64,000 bases of DNA from Agapetus fuscipes (Eukaryota; Arthropoda; Insecta; Trichoptera; Glossosomatidae): the NCBI GenBank assembly GCA_951799405.1, contig OX637339.1:20522001-20586000 (forward strand), written 5' to 3'. Shown in pieces: positions 36,501 through 48,500 of this stretch (position 1 is its first letter; each line of letters begins with the position of its first letter). The position numbers were made by a program, and so were the translations under genes. Under the pieces are notes generated by a model, which was not told where the DNA came from, searched no databases, and saw only the letters and a list, made by a program, of their open reading frames with translations.

Positions 36501-39500
36501 CGACTGCCATGACGAGGACGTGGCCGGGAAGGGAGTCAGCTCCGATGAAGCTGGATGCAGTAAGTCTGTCACTCCACTAACAAGGTCAAGTGCACCAACA
36601 ACCTGTGCACCCTGCTGAGCTGGCACCTGGCACTTGCCATCTGTTGTTAATGTCCCTGCACATGTGTCTCACAATGCTGGAAAGTAACTAAGTGTCCTTG
36701 TTGCAGTGCTGTGCCGTGATGACCAGTTTGCCTGCAGCAACAGTGAGTGCATCCCCCTGAGCTGGCAGTGTGACGGCAGCCCTGATTGCACGGATGGCTC
36801 GGATGAAACTATGCATTGCAGTAAGCCATCCAACACACTCTGTTCTTATTATATTGATTTACATAATAGTCCAGGAAGTGGGTGTGTGACGGTCATGTGG
36901 ACTGTGACGGGGGAGATGATGATGATAATGATGAGTGTGTGTTGCAGATAAGCGTGAGTGTGGGGACAATGAGTACAAGTGCCTGTCCTCCAGCCGCTGC
37001 ATCTCCAGGAAGTGGGTGTGTGACGGCCATGTGGACTGTGATGGGGGAGATGATGAGACCCAGAGTGACTGCAGGCTGACCACCACCTGCCAGCCGCACC
37101 AGATGAAGTGCGCAGACGGCATCTCCTGCATCAGCAAGGTAAACACCAGCTGCATTAGTAAAATAACAAGATGTTGCACATTCGTCGGTGGCCTAGTTTA
37201 CTGTGAGTGTATGTTGCTTGCTTAGAGGTTCAACGGATCTATCTCTCTGGCACAGGCTTTGTCTCTGCCATTCAACTATTACAACACAATAAACTATTCA
37301 AGTTACATACCCCCTCCTTGTGGGCCACACTCATCCTCTCTGCTCCTGTAACATGGACAACATTGTCCATCCATCTGTAGTGTGGTCTCCCCATGCTTCT
37401 GATGTGCTCCCACTGTCCCTACTGCAGAGATTGTATGTGCCCACTTGCTGGTGTCTCTTCTTGCCACATGGCCTACATTACAACTGTAATGATGAAGTTG
37501 TGTCGCCCTTGTTGCAGGTGGATCATATTGATGATTGTAATGCACGACCTCATTCATAATCCAGAACTTGGCACACATTGCTTCCTTGCTGTCTCATCCC
37601 CCCCTGGCTTGGTAGGCGTGATGAGTGCAGGAAGAATGATAAGAATTCTCCTGTAGAATGCTTCATAAACCCTCAACTACAAACTATAGCTGATCATGCG
37701 TATGTGGTTGCAGAGCTCCTACTGTGATGGAGACATAGACTGTAACGACGCGTCTGACGAGCACCCCAGCTGCACGGCGCACAACTGCAAGGAGCTGTTT
37801 GACTGCCGGGCAGGCGAGCGCTGCATCAGCAAGAGCTTCCTCTGCGACGGACACAACGACTGCAACAACAATGCTGACGAGGAGCTCGAGATCTGCGGTA
37901 AACACCAATCATGTACACGTACTGTAGATGACATTTATTAATTTATTTATTTCAACGACACATTGTGCCTTTTACATACATGCTTAAAAAAAACCTTGAA
38001 AACAAAGAAAAACAAAAGTAAATAAACAAGCAAAAAAAAAGGAAACACAAATATACAATGACATGCATGAATGAGGAAAGACTGACGAAGAAAGTAAATG
38101 CTGCAAGAATTGATGGATGTCGTGGAATAGGAAGACCGAGAAAGGTATGGATGGACCAAATTTTCGAAATAGCGAGTGAATGGGATATCTAAGCTGCAAA
38201 TATATGTATCATTTGAGATTCCAGATATCCAGATTATCCAGAGATATCCAGAGTCATAATAAAAGGAGAGCTTGTATGAAAAAAATTATGACTGGATGAA
38301 ATGAAAGAAGTATGCAAGGACAGGAAGAAGTGGCGGCTAATCTGCAATGCTGATTTGTAATGTTGGTTTATTAGTTTGCTACATTTTTTGCATAAGAAAT
38401 TTTTGATTTTTTTTGTATAGATTTCTTTTTAAGGTTTTGTTGTTTTTTTTTATACTTAAATGTTATTTATTACTCGTATTCCTTGACTTATAGGTTGGTA
38501 TGAGGCAGACCACCCATACTGTAAAAAATGGTTCACTTTGCCAATGTCACCCCTGTTTCAGGGAATGTTGGCACGAGTTGCAGGGCTTATGTTCATTTGA
38601 GGTTTGGATTTTATTTGTAAGCGCGAACTACACGTGTTTGTTTGTGGGCATACATCTGAGAGCTTTGAATGAATATATCCTTGCAACTTAGATTATAGAT
38701 TATTATAGATTATTTATAGATGCGCTAGCCCAGAGAACATGTAATGCCAGCAATGGACTCTGCACAACTTTGAATTTATATTGTTATGTAAATATAAATA
38801 TTGAAATAAGTATGGGTAGTTATAGTGTTATGTAAATATAAATATTGAAATAAGTATGGGTAGTTATAGTTATAAGAATCCTCAAAAGTATTGGTAGGTA
38901 AGATCGATAATTATGTATAAGTGTAGAATTCTCTAGGCTAAGTAGGTATTTGTTATAATTATAGGAATACTGTGTTACATTTGTAGGTAGGATTTTGGTT
39001 GTATCTCTAGGTAGTACGTGAAGCGTCGAGAAGTAATAATTACTCTGGAACCGTCTAGCAACTTTGGTTCTAGATCATACTGCTCTACAGAGTATAAAGG
39101 TGCGAATGGCCTGCAGAGCGGGCCAGTATCATAGCGACTAACAAAGACATCGAAGCCATCTGATCAGTGAACCGAAACCAAATGGAATAATCGAGAAAGT
39201 AGTGTGAAAATAAATTTTGTAACTGTGTAAAATAAATAACTATTGAAGAAGACCTGTGTGTTTTTAATTTGAAGACAATTGAACCCTAATTTCGTAACAA
39301 TTGGCGTCAGGTGCGGAATTGTCAAGAAAAATTAAGATCTTCTGTCTAAAAATAAATAAAATAAATTAAATAGTGTTAAAATGAACTTTATTCAAATTGA
39401 ACTTTGTGTGAACTGACTTTTGTGAAAACAAGTGTTTAAATAAATTTTTGTTAAAAGAAAAGACGCAAAAGCAAGTTGCTTATAAATTCTGGAACATCAT

Positions 39501-42500
39501 ATGGAACATAATTCTGGACATAACATAATGACTATTTTACCGCATTGAGAAAGTCATCAAATTGGACCATAGTTTTTTTATTATTGTGTGTAAAAAAATA
39601 AAATAAATAAATAAAAATCTTGAAAAATATTACAAAAGAACGTTCCAGATTCATCGAGAAAAAGTTTTTGAATAACTATCCTTTGTTTACAAGTGTGTGA
39701 ATGTACATTAAGTACCTACCTGTGTGTTTGAAAGACTTGAGACGAAATAAATAATTATGTACCTACTATCAGACATTATTATGTTAAAAATATTGGTGAA
39801 TTAAAAATAAATATTAAAAGACAGTACCTACCTACCAATCAGTGTAATCAGACAAATTATTATTTTTGCTAAAGTACGTATTCAAAAGAGCTATATATAT
39901 AAAACTCAAAACTTGTATTAAATAAATTTGAAAATATTTTTGTTTTGACGTAAATTTTGAAAAAAAAAATGGCTAAGGTGAACATCAAGGACCTCAAAGT
40001 CACTGAGCTTAAGAACGAGCTTCTGGAGAGGGACCTGGAGACCTCAGGAGGGAAGGCGGCCTTACAAGCACGCCTCATGGAAGCTCTAGAACAGTCAGGC
40101 GAAGACCCGGCATACTTTGTCATGGCATCTGGGGGAGACCGCGCCCTTGAGGAGCTGAACCTCAGCATCAATGGAAACTTGAAGGAAGGCCTCACTACCA
40201 TGGAGGAGAAGATGACCAGTAACCTGACAGGACTGAAAGTGGAGATGGCTGACAACGCCAAGACCCTGGAGGAGAAGATGGCTGACAACGCCAAGACCCT
40301 GCAGGAGAACCTGACGGACCTGAAAGTGGAGATGGCTGAAAACGCCAAGGCCCTGCAGGAAGACCTCGCCAACATGAAAGAGAAGATGAACGAGAATCTC
40401 ACAACCCTGAAGGGAGAAATGGAGGAGAAGATGACAGCCCTGAAGGGAGAAATGGAGACTCGGATGTCAAATCTGGAGGTACATCTGCGTGCCGAGCTGG
40501 CCGACAAGGGCCAGATGGAGTCCACCAGAATATCCCCCAAAGGCCTTCACGACGAGACCGACCAGGGATGCTCAACTCCAACCAGGGTCACTAGAGGGGA
40601 TGATGACCCTTCGCTGGCGAAGCACAACCTCCCGACCTTCGACGGGAAGACGTCGTGGGAGGAGTATTTGACCCTCTTTGAAACGGCTGCCATGATGGGA
40701 GCCTGGAGCCAGCAGAAGAAGGCTTCGGTTCTCAGCCTGTCGCTCCGAGGAGACGCTCTCAGGGTTCTGCAGGCCATACCCCTGGACAACCGTGGTGACT
40801 TTGGGCAGCTGAAGCAGCGCTTGGATATGCGCTATGGCCACAAGTGCCTGGAGCAGCTGTACAAGTCGCAGCTGAACACAAGGGTGCAGAAGCCCAACGA
40901 GAGCCTCCAGGAGTTTGAAATGGACATCGCCCGCCTGGTACGAGACGCTTACCCGACAGCCTCCGACGACATCTGTGAGAGCTTGGCAGTGGACAAGTTC
41001 CTAAATGGATTGCGGGAATGGGAGACGCAACAAGCCGTAAAACTGGCCCATCCCAAGGCTTTGAACGAGGCGCTCAGCCAAGCTCTCGAGTTTGAGGCTG
41101 TCAAACAGTCCATCAGGGGCCACGCCAGGGTTCGTGCAGTCGAGGCAGAGGAGGTCAAGCTACCTACAACCGAGGAGCTAATTGAAAAAGTGCTGGAACG
41201 TCTGAGACCTCGAAGACGAGACCCACGCTGCTGGAACTGCGGACAGCTGGGCCACCTTAGCACCAAGTGTCCCAAGCCTCAGAAACCCAGAAAACAGGCT
41301 GCGGAAAACTAGAAAGGGTTAATGGGAAGGGGCAACCGTTGACCCACGCTGGAGAGGCCCTGAAATCTGCTGCTACTGTCGCAACCGTGAGAGGAAAAGC
41401 CAGCAGCATTTTTATCAATGGCATAATAGATGGAGTAACTCGTGAACTACTGGTGGACACGGGAGCAACCAGGACAATTCTGAGACGCGACATAGTGGCA
41501 CGAGGTAAGCAGATTGCACCAACAAAGTGGTCTCTGCACACCGCCACGGGAGAGTCAGCACAGGTGTATGGGGAGACGATTGCCACCTTCCAAATTGGCA
41601 GCACCACTTTTGATCATCGGACGTTGGTGGCCAACATTGAAGAAGACGTTATATTGGGAATGGACATACTGGACAGATTTGGGTGCAGTTTAAATTTAAA
41701 GAAAGGGTCCATTAAAATTGGAAATGAAGAAGTCATCCTGCAAAGACGGAAAGAACTGGCTGCACGTGTTATCCTAGCCAAGAATACCGAAGTGAAGGGG
41801 CGATCCGAGATGATAGTGAGTGCCCGCCTGGATTCCAGTAGTACAAATGACCAAATCTGTATGATAGAACCGGAGAACATGGACAATGTTAACAAAGGAG
41901 TCATGGTGGCAAGAACAGTGATTCGCGCAAAGGAGACCATTCCTGTCAAGATCATGAATGTGAACAGCTACCCAGTTAAAATGAATGAAGGTTTTGTTTT
42001 GGGCAGATGTGAGAGGATAACTTCCATTGTGCAACAGATGACAAACATGTCATGCGAAGGAAACAAATTGTCAACACAATTGGAAGCCCTGGTCCACGAC
42101 GCTTCCCAAGGTCTAACCGAGGAGAACAAACGGAGAGTGAGGAGTTTGATCTGCCGCTACCAGAACATTTTCGAGGACTCTAATGGCCGTCTGGGAAGAA
42201 CCAAGGTAGTGCGACATAGCATAGACACCGGAGAAGCGAGACCAATAAAACAGGCTCCAAGAAGACTACCCTTTGCAAAGCGGGAAGAAGCTGACAAGAT
42301 CATCAAAGACATGAGCAAGGATGGCATCATAGAACCATCAAGTAGCCCTTGGACATCCCCGGTGGTACTGGTGAAAAAGAAGGATGGTACCACGAGATTT
42401 TGTGTGGACTACAGACTGCTCAACGATGTTACGAAAAAGGATAGCTACCCTCTGCCAAGGATTGACGACACCTTGGACACATTGGCAGGATGCACCATTT

Positions 42501-45500
42501 TTTCCACATTGGACCTGAAAAGTGGCTACTGGCAAGTTGAATTGGATGCCAAAGATAAGGAGAAAACTGCATTCTCGACTGGATCTGGACTTTGGCAGTT
42601 CACCGTGATGCCATTTGGCTTATGCAATGCCCCCGCCACGTTTGAAAGGCTGATGGAGAATGTGCTGCGAGGACTATCATGGGAAACCTGCCTGGTATAC
42701 TTGGATGACATAATCATCCTGGGAAAGGACTTCAACCATCAGTTGAGAAATCTGGAGCAAGTTTTCGGGCGACTACAAGACGCTGGACTGAAGCTCAACC
42801 CGAAAAAGTGTAACCTGTTCAAGAAACAAGTAAATTACCTGGGACACATAGTTTCTCAACGTGGAGTTGAAGTTGACCCTGCCAAAATCAAGGCAGTAAG
42901 AGACTGGCCCGTGCTGAAGGACAAACATGAAACTAGGAGTTTCCTGGGGCTGTGCACTTATTACAGGAGGTTTGTGCCAAGATTTGCGGACATTGCAAAA
43001 CCGCTCACCAAGCTTACGGAAGAAAACACTCGCTTCCATTGGAGTGATTCCTGCGCACAAGCATTTGAAGAGCTTAAGGGAAGATTAACAAGTGCCCCCA
43101 TCTTGAGCTACCCACGAAAAGATGGAAAGTTCATCCTGGATACCGACGCTAGTAATGTGGGGATAGGAGGCGTCCTTTCCCAAATACAGGATGGGCATGA
43201 GACTGTTCTGGGTTACTTCAGTAAAGTGCTTTCCAAGCCAGAACGAAATTATTGCGTGACCAGACGAGAGCTTCTTGCCGTGATAAAATCAGTGGAACAC
43301 TTCCGCAAATACTTGTACGGGAGAAAATTCACACTACGGACTGATCATGCTGCACTGGTTTGGCTTCTGAAATTCAAAAACCCAGAAGGGCAAGTGGCTA
43401 GATGGATTGAAAGGCTCCAGGAGTATGATTATGACTCCGAACATAGACCTGGCACGCTTCATCGAAATGCGGATGCATTATCCAGACGACCATGCGCCAG
43501 TGACTGCAAACATTGCAGCAAGATGGAGGACAAGGTAGCAATTGTCCAAAGGACGACCACCGAAGATGAGGACTGGCAAGATGAAAAATTGGCGCAAGAC
43601 CAACTGAATGATCCGGACTTGAAGTATGTGATGGAATGGGCGCGAGAAGGAGAAAGGCCAACCTGGGAAAAACTCGCCCCCTTATCACCAACTGTCAAGG
43701 CTTATTGGGCTCAATGGGGATCCATAGTGATAGAAGGAGGGTTTCTGAAACGAAAGATCGAGAAGGAAGACGGCACACTTAGAAGAAAGCAAACCCTCGT
43801 TCCGAGGAGCCGAGTACCGGAAATCCTTGGACTGCTGCATGGAGGAACTTCTGGAGGACATCTAGGCGTTAAGAAGACGCTGGAGAAAGTGAAAGAGCGA
43901 TTTTACTGGATCAACTGCAGCGAAGACGTCAAAGATTGGTGTCGAAAATGTGTAACCTGTGCAACGGCCCATGGACCGCAAAGGAAAAGGCGAGCACCAA
44001 TGCGTCAGTACAATGTTGGCAGCCCCTTTGAAAGAATTGCCATCGACATAGCTGGCCCATTTCCTACAACTGAGAAGGGTAACAAGTACATCATGGTGGT
44101 GATGGATTACTTCAGCAAGTGGGTGGAAGCTTACTCAATCCCTAACCAAGAGGCCGTAACCGTGACTGAAGTTCTAGTTACCGAATTTATCAGCAGGTTT
44201 GGCGTACCCCTGGAATTACATTCTGATCAGGGAAGGAACTTTGAAGCTGCTATCTTCCAGCAAATGTGTGAGCGGCTAGGGATCTACAAGACCAGGACCA
44301 CTGCGCTACATCCACAGTCTGATGGAATGGTGGAAAGGATGAACCGTACCGTGGGGAGGTACTTAGCCAAAGTAGTGTCCAGCCATCAGCGGGACTGGGA
44401 CCGACATCTGCCTTTGTTCTTATTGGCTTACCGGTCGGCTGTTCAGGAAACGACGAAGAAGACTCCCAGCAGCATACTGTTTGGGCGAGAAATGCGACTT
44501 CCTTGTGATCTCAAATTTGGCTGCAAACCAGGTGAAGACCTAGCCGGAGAAGACTATGTGACAGACCTTCGCAGGAGGCTGGATGACATCCATGATCAGG
44601 TCCGCATGAACATCGGGGAAGCCAGCGATCAAATGAAGGAGCGCTATGACACCAGAGCTGACAGCATGGGGTACAAAGCTGGTGACTGGGTGTGGCTTTT
44701 TGACCCCAAGAGGCGCCAAGGATACTGTCCGAAACTTCAGCGTTCCTGGGACGGGCCGTACGAGATCTTGGAGCGCATCAACGATGTGGTCTACCGCATA
44801 AAAAAGAGACCAAACGGAAAACCAAGGGTCGTGCACTACAATCGCCTCTCACCATACCTAGGCGATAATGATGACCAACCAGCCCAAAAAGTACGACAGT
44901 GCGTCGCATCCGAAAGATCACCAGCCTTTGAGACGTTTTGGGAGAACGCGAAGGCAGGGCAGAAGTTTCGCCATGGAGTGACCACAGAAGTCCACAAGGA
45001 CTTATTTGAGGTCACTAGGGACCACACACTGGCATGCAGTGTACCGGAAGATCTAGATATGTCTAGAGGAATTGCACGGGTCTTCCGATACAAATTCGGA
45101 GAACCGCAACCCTCGAGCAGCCCGCAAGGAAGAGCTCTGAGACTACCGAAGGGGCGTCAACAAGCATACTGCCTGGTTGTCCCGGATTCCAGCAACCTGG
45201 AAGAGGACTACAAGGCATTGTGGGACGGCCTTGTTGAGCTGCGTGACTACATGTTGGAGGATCAGCAGGCGCGTCTGGCAATACCGAAGATGGGTGGCGG
45301 CCGCGCTAATCGAGACTGGCGGATAATCCGGAGTATGATTGAAGCAGTGTTCTCGGGAGTCGGCATCAGCGTCATGGTGTGCTGCGAGCAAGCGCAGCCG
45401 AGAGCCAGTGGGGAGAAATCCGTGGACTGCCACTTCTTCCTGACCACAGGGTGTCGACGTGGATCAGCATGCCCCTACCTACACAGAGTCAAGACTGTTC

Positions 45501-48500
45501 CGGGACGAAACAGTCTAGGTGGGGGGTAGTGTTATGTAAATATAAATATTGAAATAAGTATGGGTAGTTATAGTGTTATGTAAATATAAATATTGAAATA
45601 AGTATGGGTAGTTATAGTTATAAGAATCCTCAAAAGTATTGGTAGGTAAGATCGATAATTATGTATAAGTGTAGAATTCTCTAGGCTAAGTAGGTATTTG
45701 TTATAATTATAGGAATACTGTGTTACATTTGTAGGTAGGATTTTGGTTGTATCTCTAGGTAGTACGTGAAGCGTCGAGAAGTAATAATTACTCTGGAACC
45801 GTCTAGCAACTTTGGTTCTAGATCATACTGCTCTACAGAGTATAAAGGTGCGAATGGCCTGCAGAGCGGGCCAGTATCATAGCGACTAACAAAGACATCG
45901 AAGCCATCTGATCAGTGAACCGAAACCAAATGGAATAATCGAGAAAGTAGTGTGAAAATAAATTTTGTAACTGTGTAAAATAAATAACTATTGAAGAAGA
46001 CCTGTGTGTTTTTAATTTGAAGACAATTGAACCCTAATTTCGTAACAATATACAACATTTTTCTCGGCAGGCAAACGCCACAAAGTCCAAACAAGCTGAT
46101 TTGATTACATTATAACGAGGTTGCAGTGTCTATGATGGGGTGATGTTGTGTGTTGCAGTGACCAGCATCTGCAAGCCCAGCGAGCACATGTGTGCTAACG
46201 GGGTGTGCATTGACCAGAAGTATCTGTGTGACGGCAGCAACGACTGTGGGGACTTCAGCGACGAGAGGCAATGCAGTGAGTGCATTCTTTTATTCAATGT
46301 ATTATCTACCTGGACTAGGACTCACTCCCGCATGTGAAGCATCTAATGTGCCACCTTGCCTTGGGCTGCTCAGCCATATCCTGTAATAGCTTTGTGCCAA
46401 AAATTAATCATCACAATCATTAATCGTCACAATGTACATAGCGCCTAAAATAACCTTGAGAGGTTTCTGATTACCAGAAGATCGGAGAGGGAGAATCATG
46501 TGTCTTTCTGTTATTGGTGAGCAGAACCATCTGAGTTCCAAGAGGAATCCACCAGGGGGTGAACATAAAAAGCAAACAATATTAGTCTTCTCATGAATGG
46601 TCCTTGTGTTTGTTGTTATTCAGATATAAATGAGTGCATGGAGAACACGACCTGTGCTCATGAGTGTGTGGACCTGAAGATTGGGTTCCAGTGCGCCTGC
46701 TACCCGGGCTACAAGGTCTCCCCCAGCAACCCACACCTGTGCGTGGACATAGACGAGTGCGCGGAGGACAACCCCTGCCAACACATGTGCAGGTGAGCAG
46801 CTGTTCTGTGGCGTCACCTGGAGGTGCTGTTGATTGTCTTATTTCAAGTTGTTTTAACCCACTAACAAACATTGGTTTTGATATTTCAGAAATGTCCAGG
46901 GAGACTTTGTGTGCTCCTGCCAGGAAGGCTTTGAGCTCATGAGAGACCAGCTGAACTGCCGACCTAAGAGTGAGTACATCTAGTTCAAGGAAGGATGGAT
47001 CCTCATAGTCTAAAACTAATGAGTCTCTCTCCTCAGGTGTCCATGCCAAGCTGATCTTCACTAACCGCTACTACATCCGCACCCTGGACCTCAGCACCGG
47101 GCAGTCCTCCCTGCTGGCTCACAACCTCACAAATGGGGTGGCGCTGGACTTTGACTGGCAGGAGCAGTGCATCTACTGGAGCGATGTCATGCAGACTGGC
47201 TCCAACATCCGGAGGCTGTGCAACATGAACACCACTAATGCAGGAGGGGCGCCCAACAACGCATCCAACTATGAGGTAAACAGCAGGGCAGGAGCTAACA
47301 GCTGAACCAGCTATTCTCTGATAACAACTAGACTGCAAGTATTCTGAAATGACACGCACTGATTTCCAGATCCTCCACTCCTCCACGCTGCAGAACCCGG
47401 ATGGCCTGGCCGTGGACTGGATAGGCAGGAACCTGTACTGGTGCGACAAGGGCCTGGACACCATCGAGGTGTCCCGCCTCTCAGGGCAGCACCGCACCGT
47501 GCTCATCAACAAGAACCTGCAGGAGCCCAGGGCACTGGCGCTGGATCCCAAAGCTGGGTGAGTCACATGCAGGGTGTCACCCCACTAGACAGTTTGTCTG
47601 GTTATCCATAGACGATCTGGGCGGGATGCATTGTTTCTGACATGAGCCTTACTGTAATGTACCTGCATCTGCATTCCTCCAGGGCTTCCCAAGCTGAGAT
47701 GCCAGCTCTCCTCTCTCTCTCAATGCCAGACTAACCGCATGTTGTGTCCTCCCCAGCATGATGTACTGGTCTGACTGGGGCGACTTCCCTCACATTGGTC
47801 GCGCCGGCATGGACGGCTCCCACCCACATGTCATCATCAACTCCTCGCTGGGCTGGCCCAACGCTCTCTTCATCTCCCACGAGAGCCAAGAGCTGTTCTT
47901 CGCGGATGCCAAGGAAGACTACATCGCTGTGTCCAGGCTGGATGGATCCAATCTGCGCTTCTTGCTGAGGAGATGTAAGCTTCCTATTGTTCTTTGCTTC
48001 GCATACTGCTGCTCCTAGGCACAGAGCCTGCATTGCTATTCTTGTATTGTTTGCATCGTTCCTTAATTTCTAGGTTAGTATGTGGCTGAACACCCATACT
48101 GTTAAAAATGATTCACTTTGCCAATGTCACCCCTGTTTCAGGGAAGGTCGACAAGAGTTGCTGTTTTTTATTTGAGATTTGGGTTTTTGTAATGTAAGTT
48201 CAAATGCGGCGTGTGTGCGCAAACTCATACCTGTCTGCTTGTGGGCGTACATTTTATATGAATCCTAATTGTAACATATATTTTTGCTACTTTGATTATA
48301 GAATACATATAAATCCCGAGCAAACTCCTAATGTTATAACTGTTTCATCCACATCAACATCATGCTGGAGAAGCCCATCACAGCTATGGGTGAAACGTTT
48401 GGAAGTTTCAGCTCTGATAGACTGCGGCAACAGATTCTGGAAACCAACACCAATGTTGAATAAGGGGAGCAGGTGGAGGTAGGTAGTTATGGAGTGGGCT

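Larger units (their letters stand above)
38782..46047 (+). mobile_element. Complete Ty3/Gypsy LTR retrotransposon, no env
   Basis: It has two 518-bp LTRs, a gag frame, a pol frame shifted by -1, and a purine-rich tract right before the 3' LTR (ggtggggggtag). LTRs start tgtta and end taaca. The target duplication is atat (38778-38781, 46048-46051). The domain order protease-RT-RNase H-integrase is that of Ty3/Gypsy. I saw no difference between the LTRs and no stop in gag or pol, so it is a very young and possibly functional copy. Confidence 0.95.
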
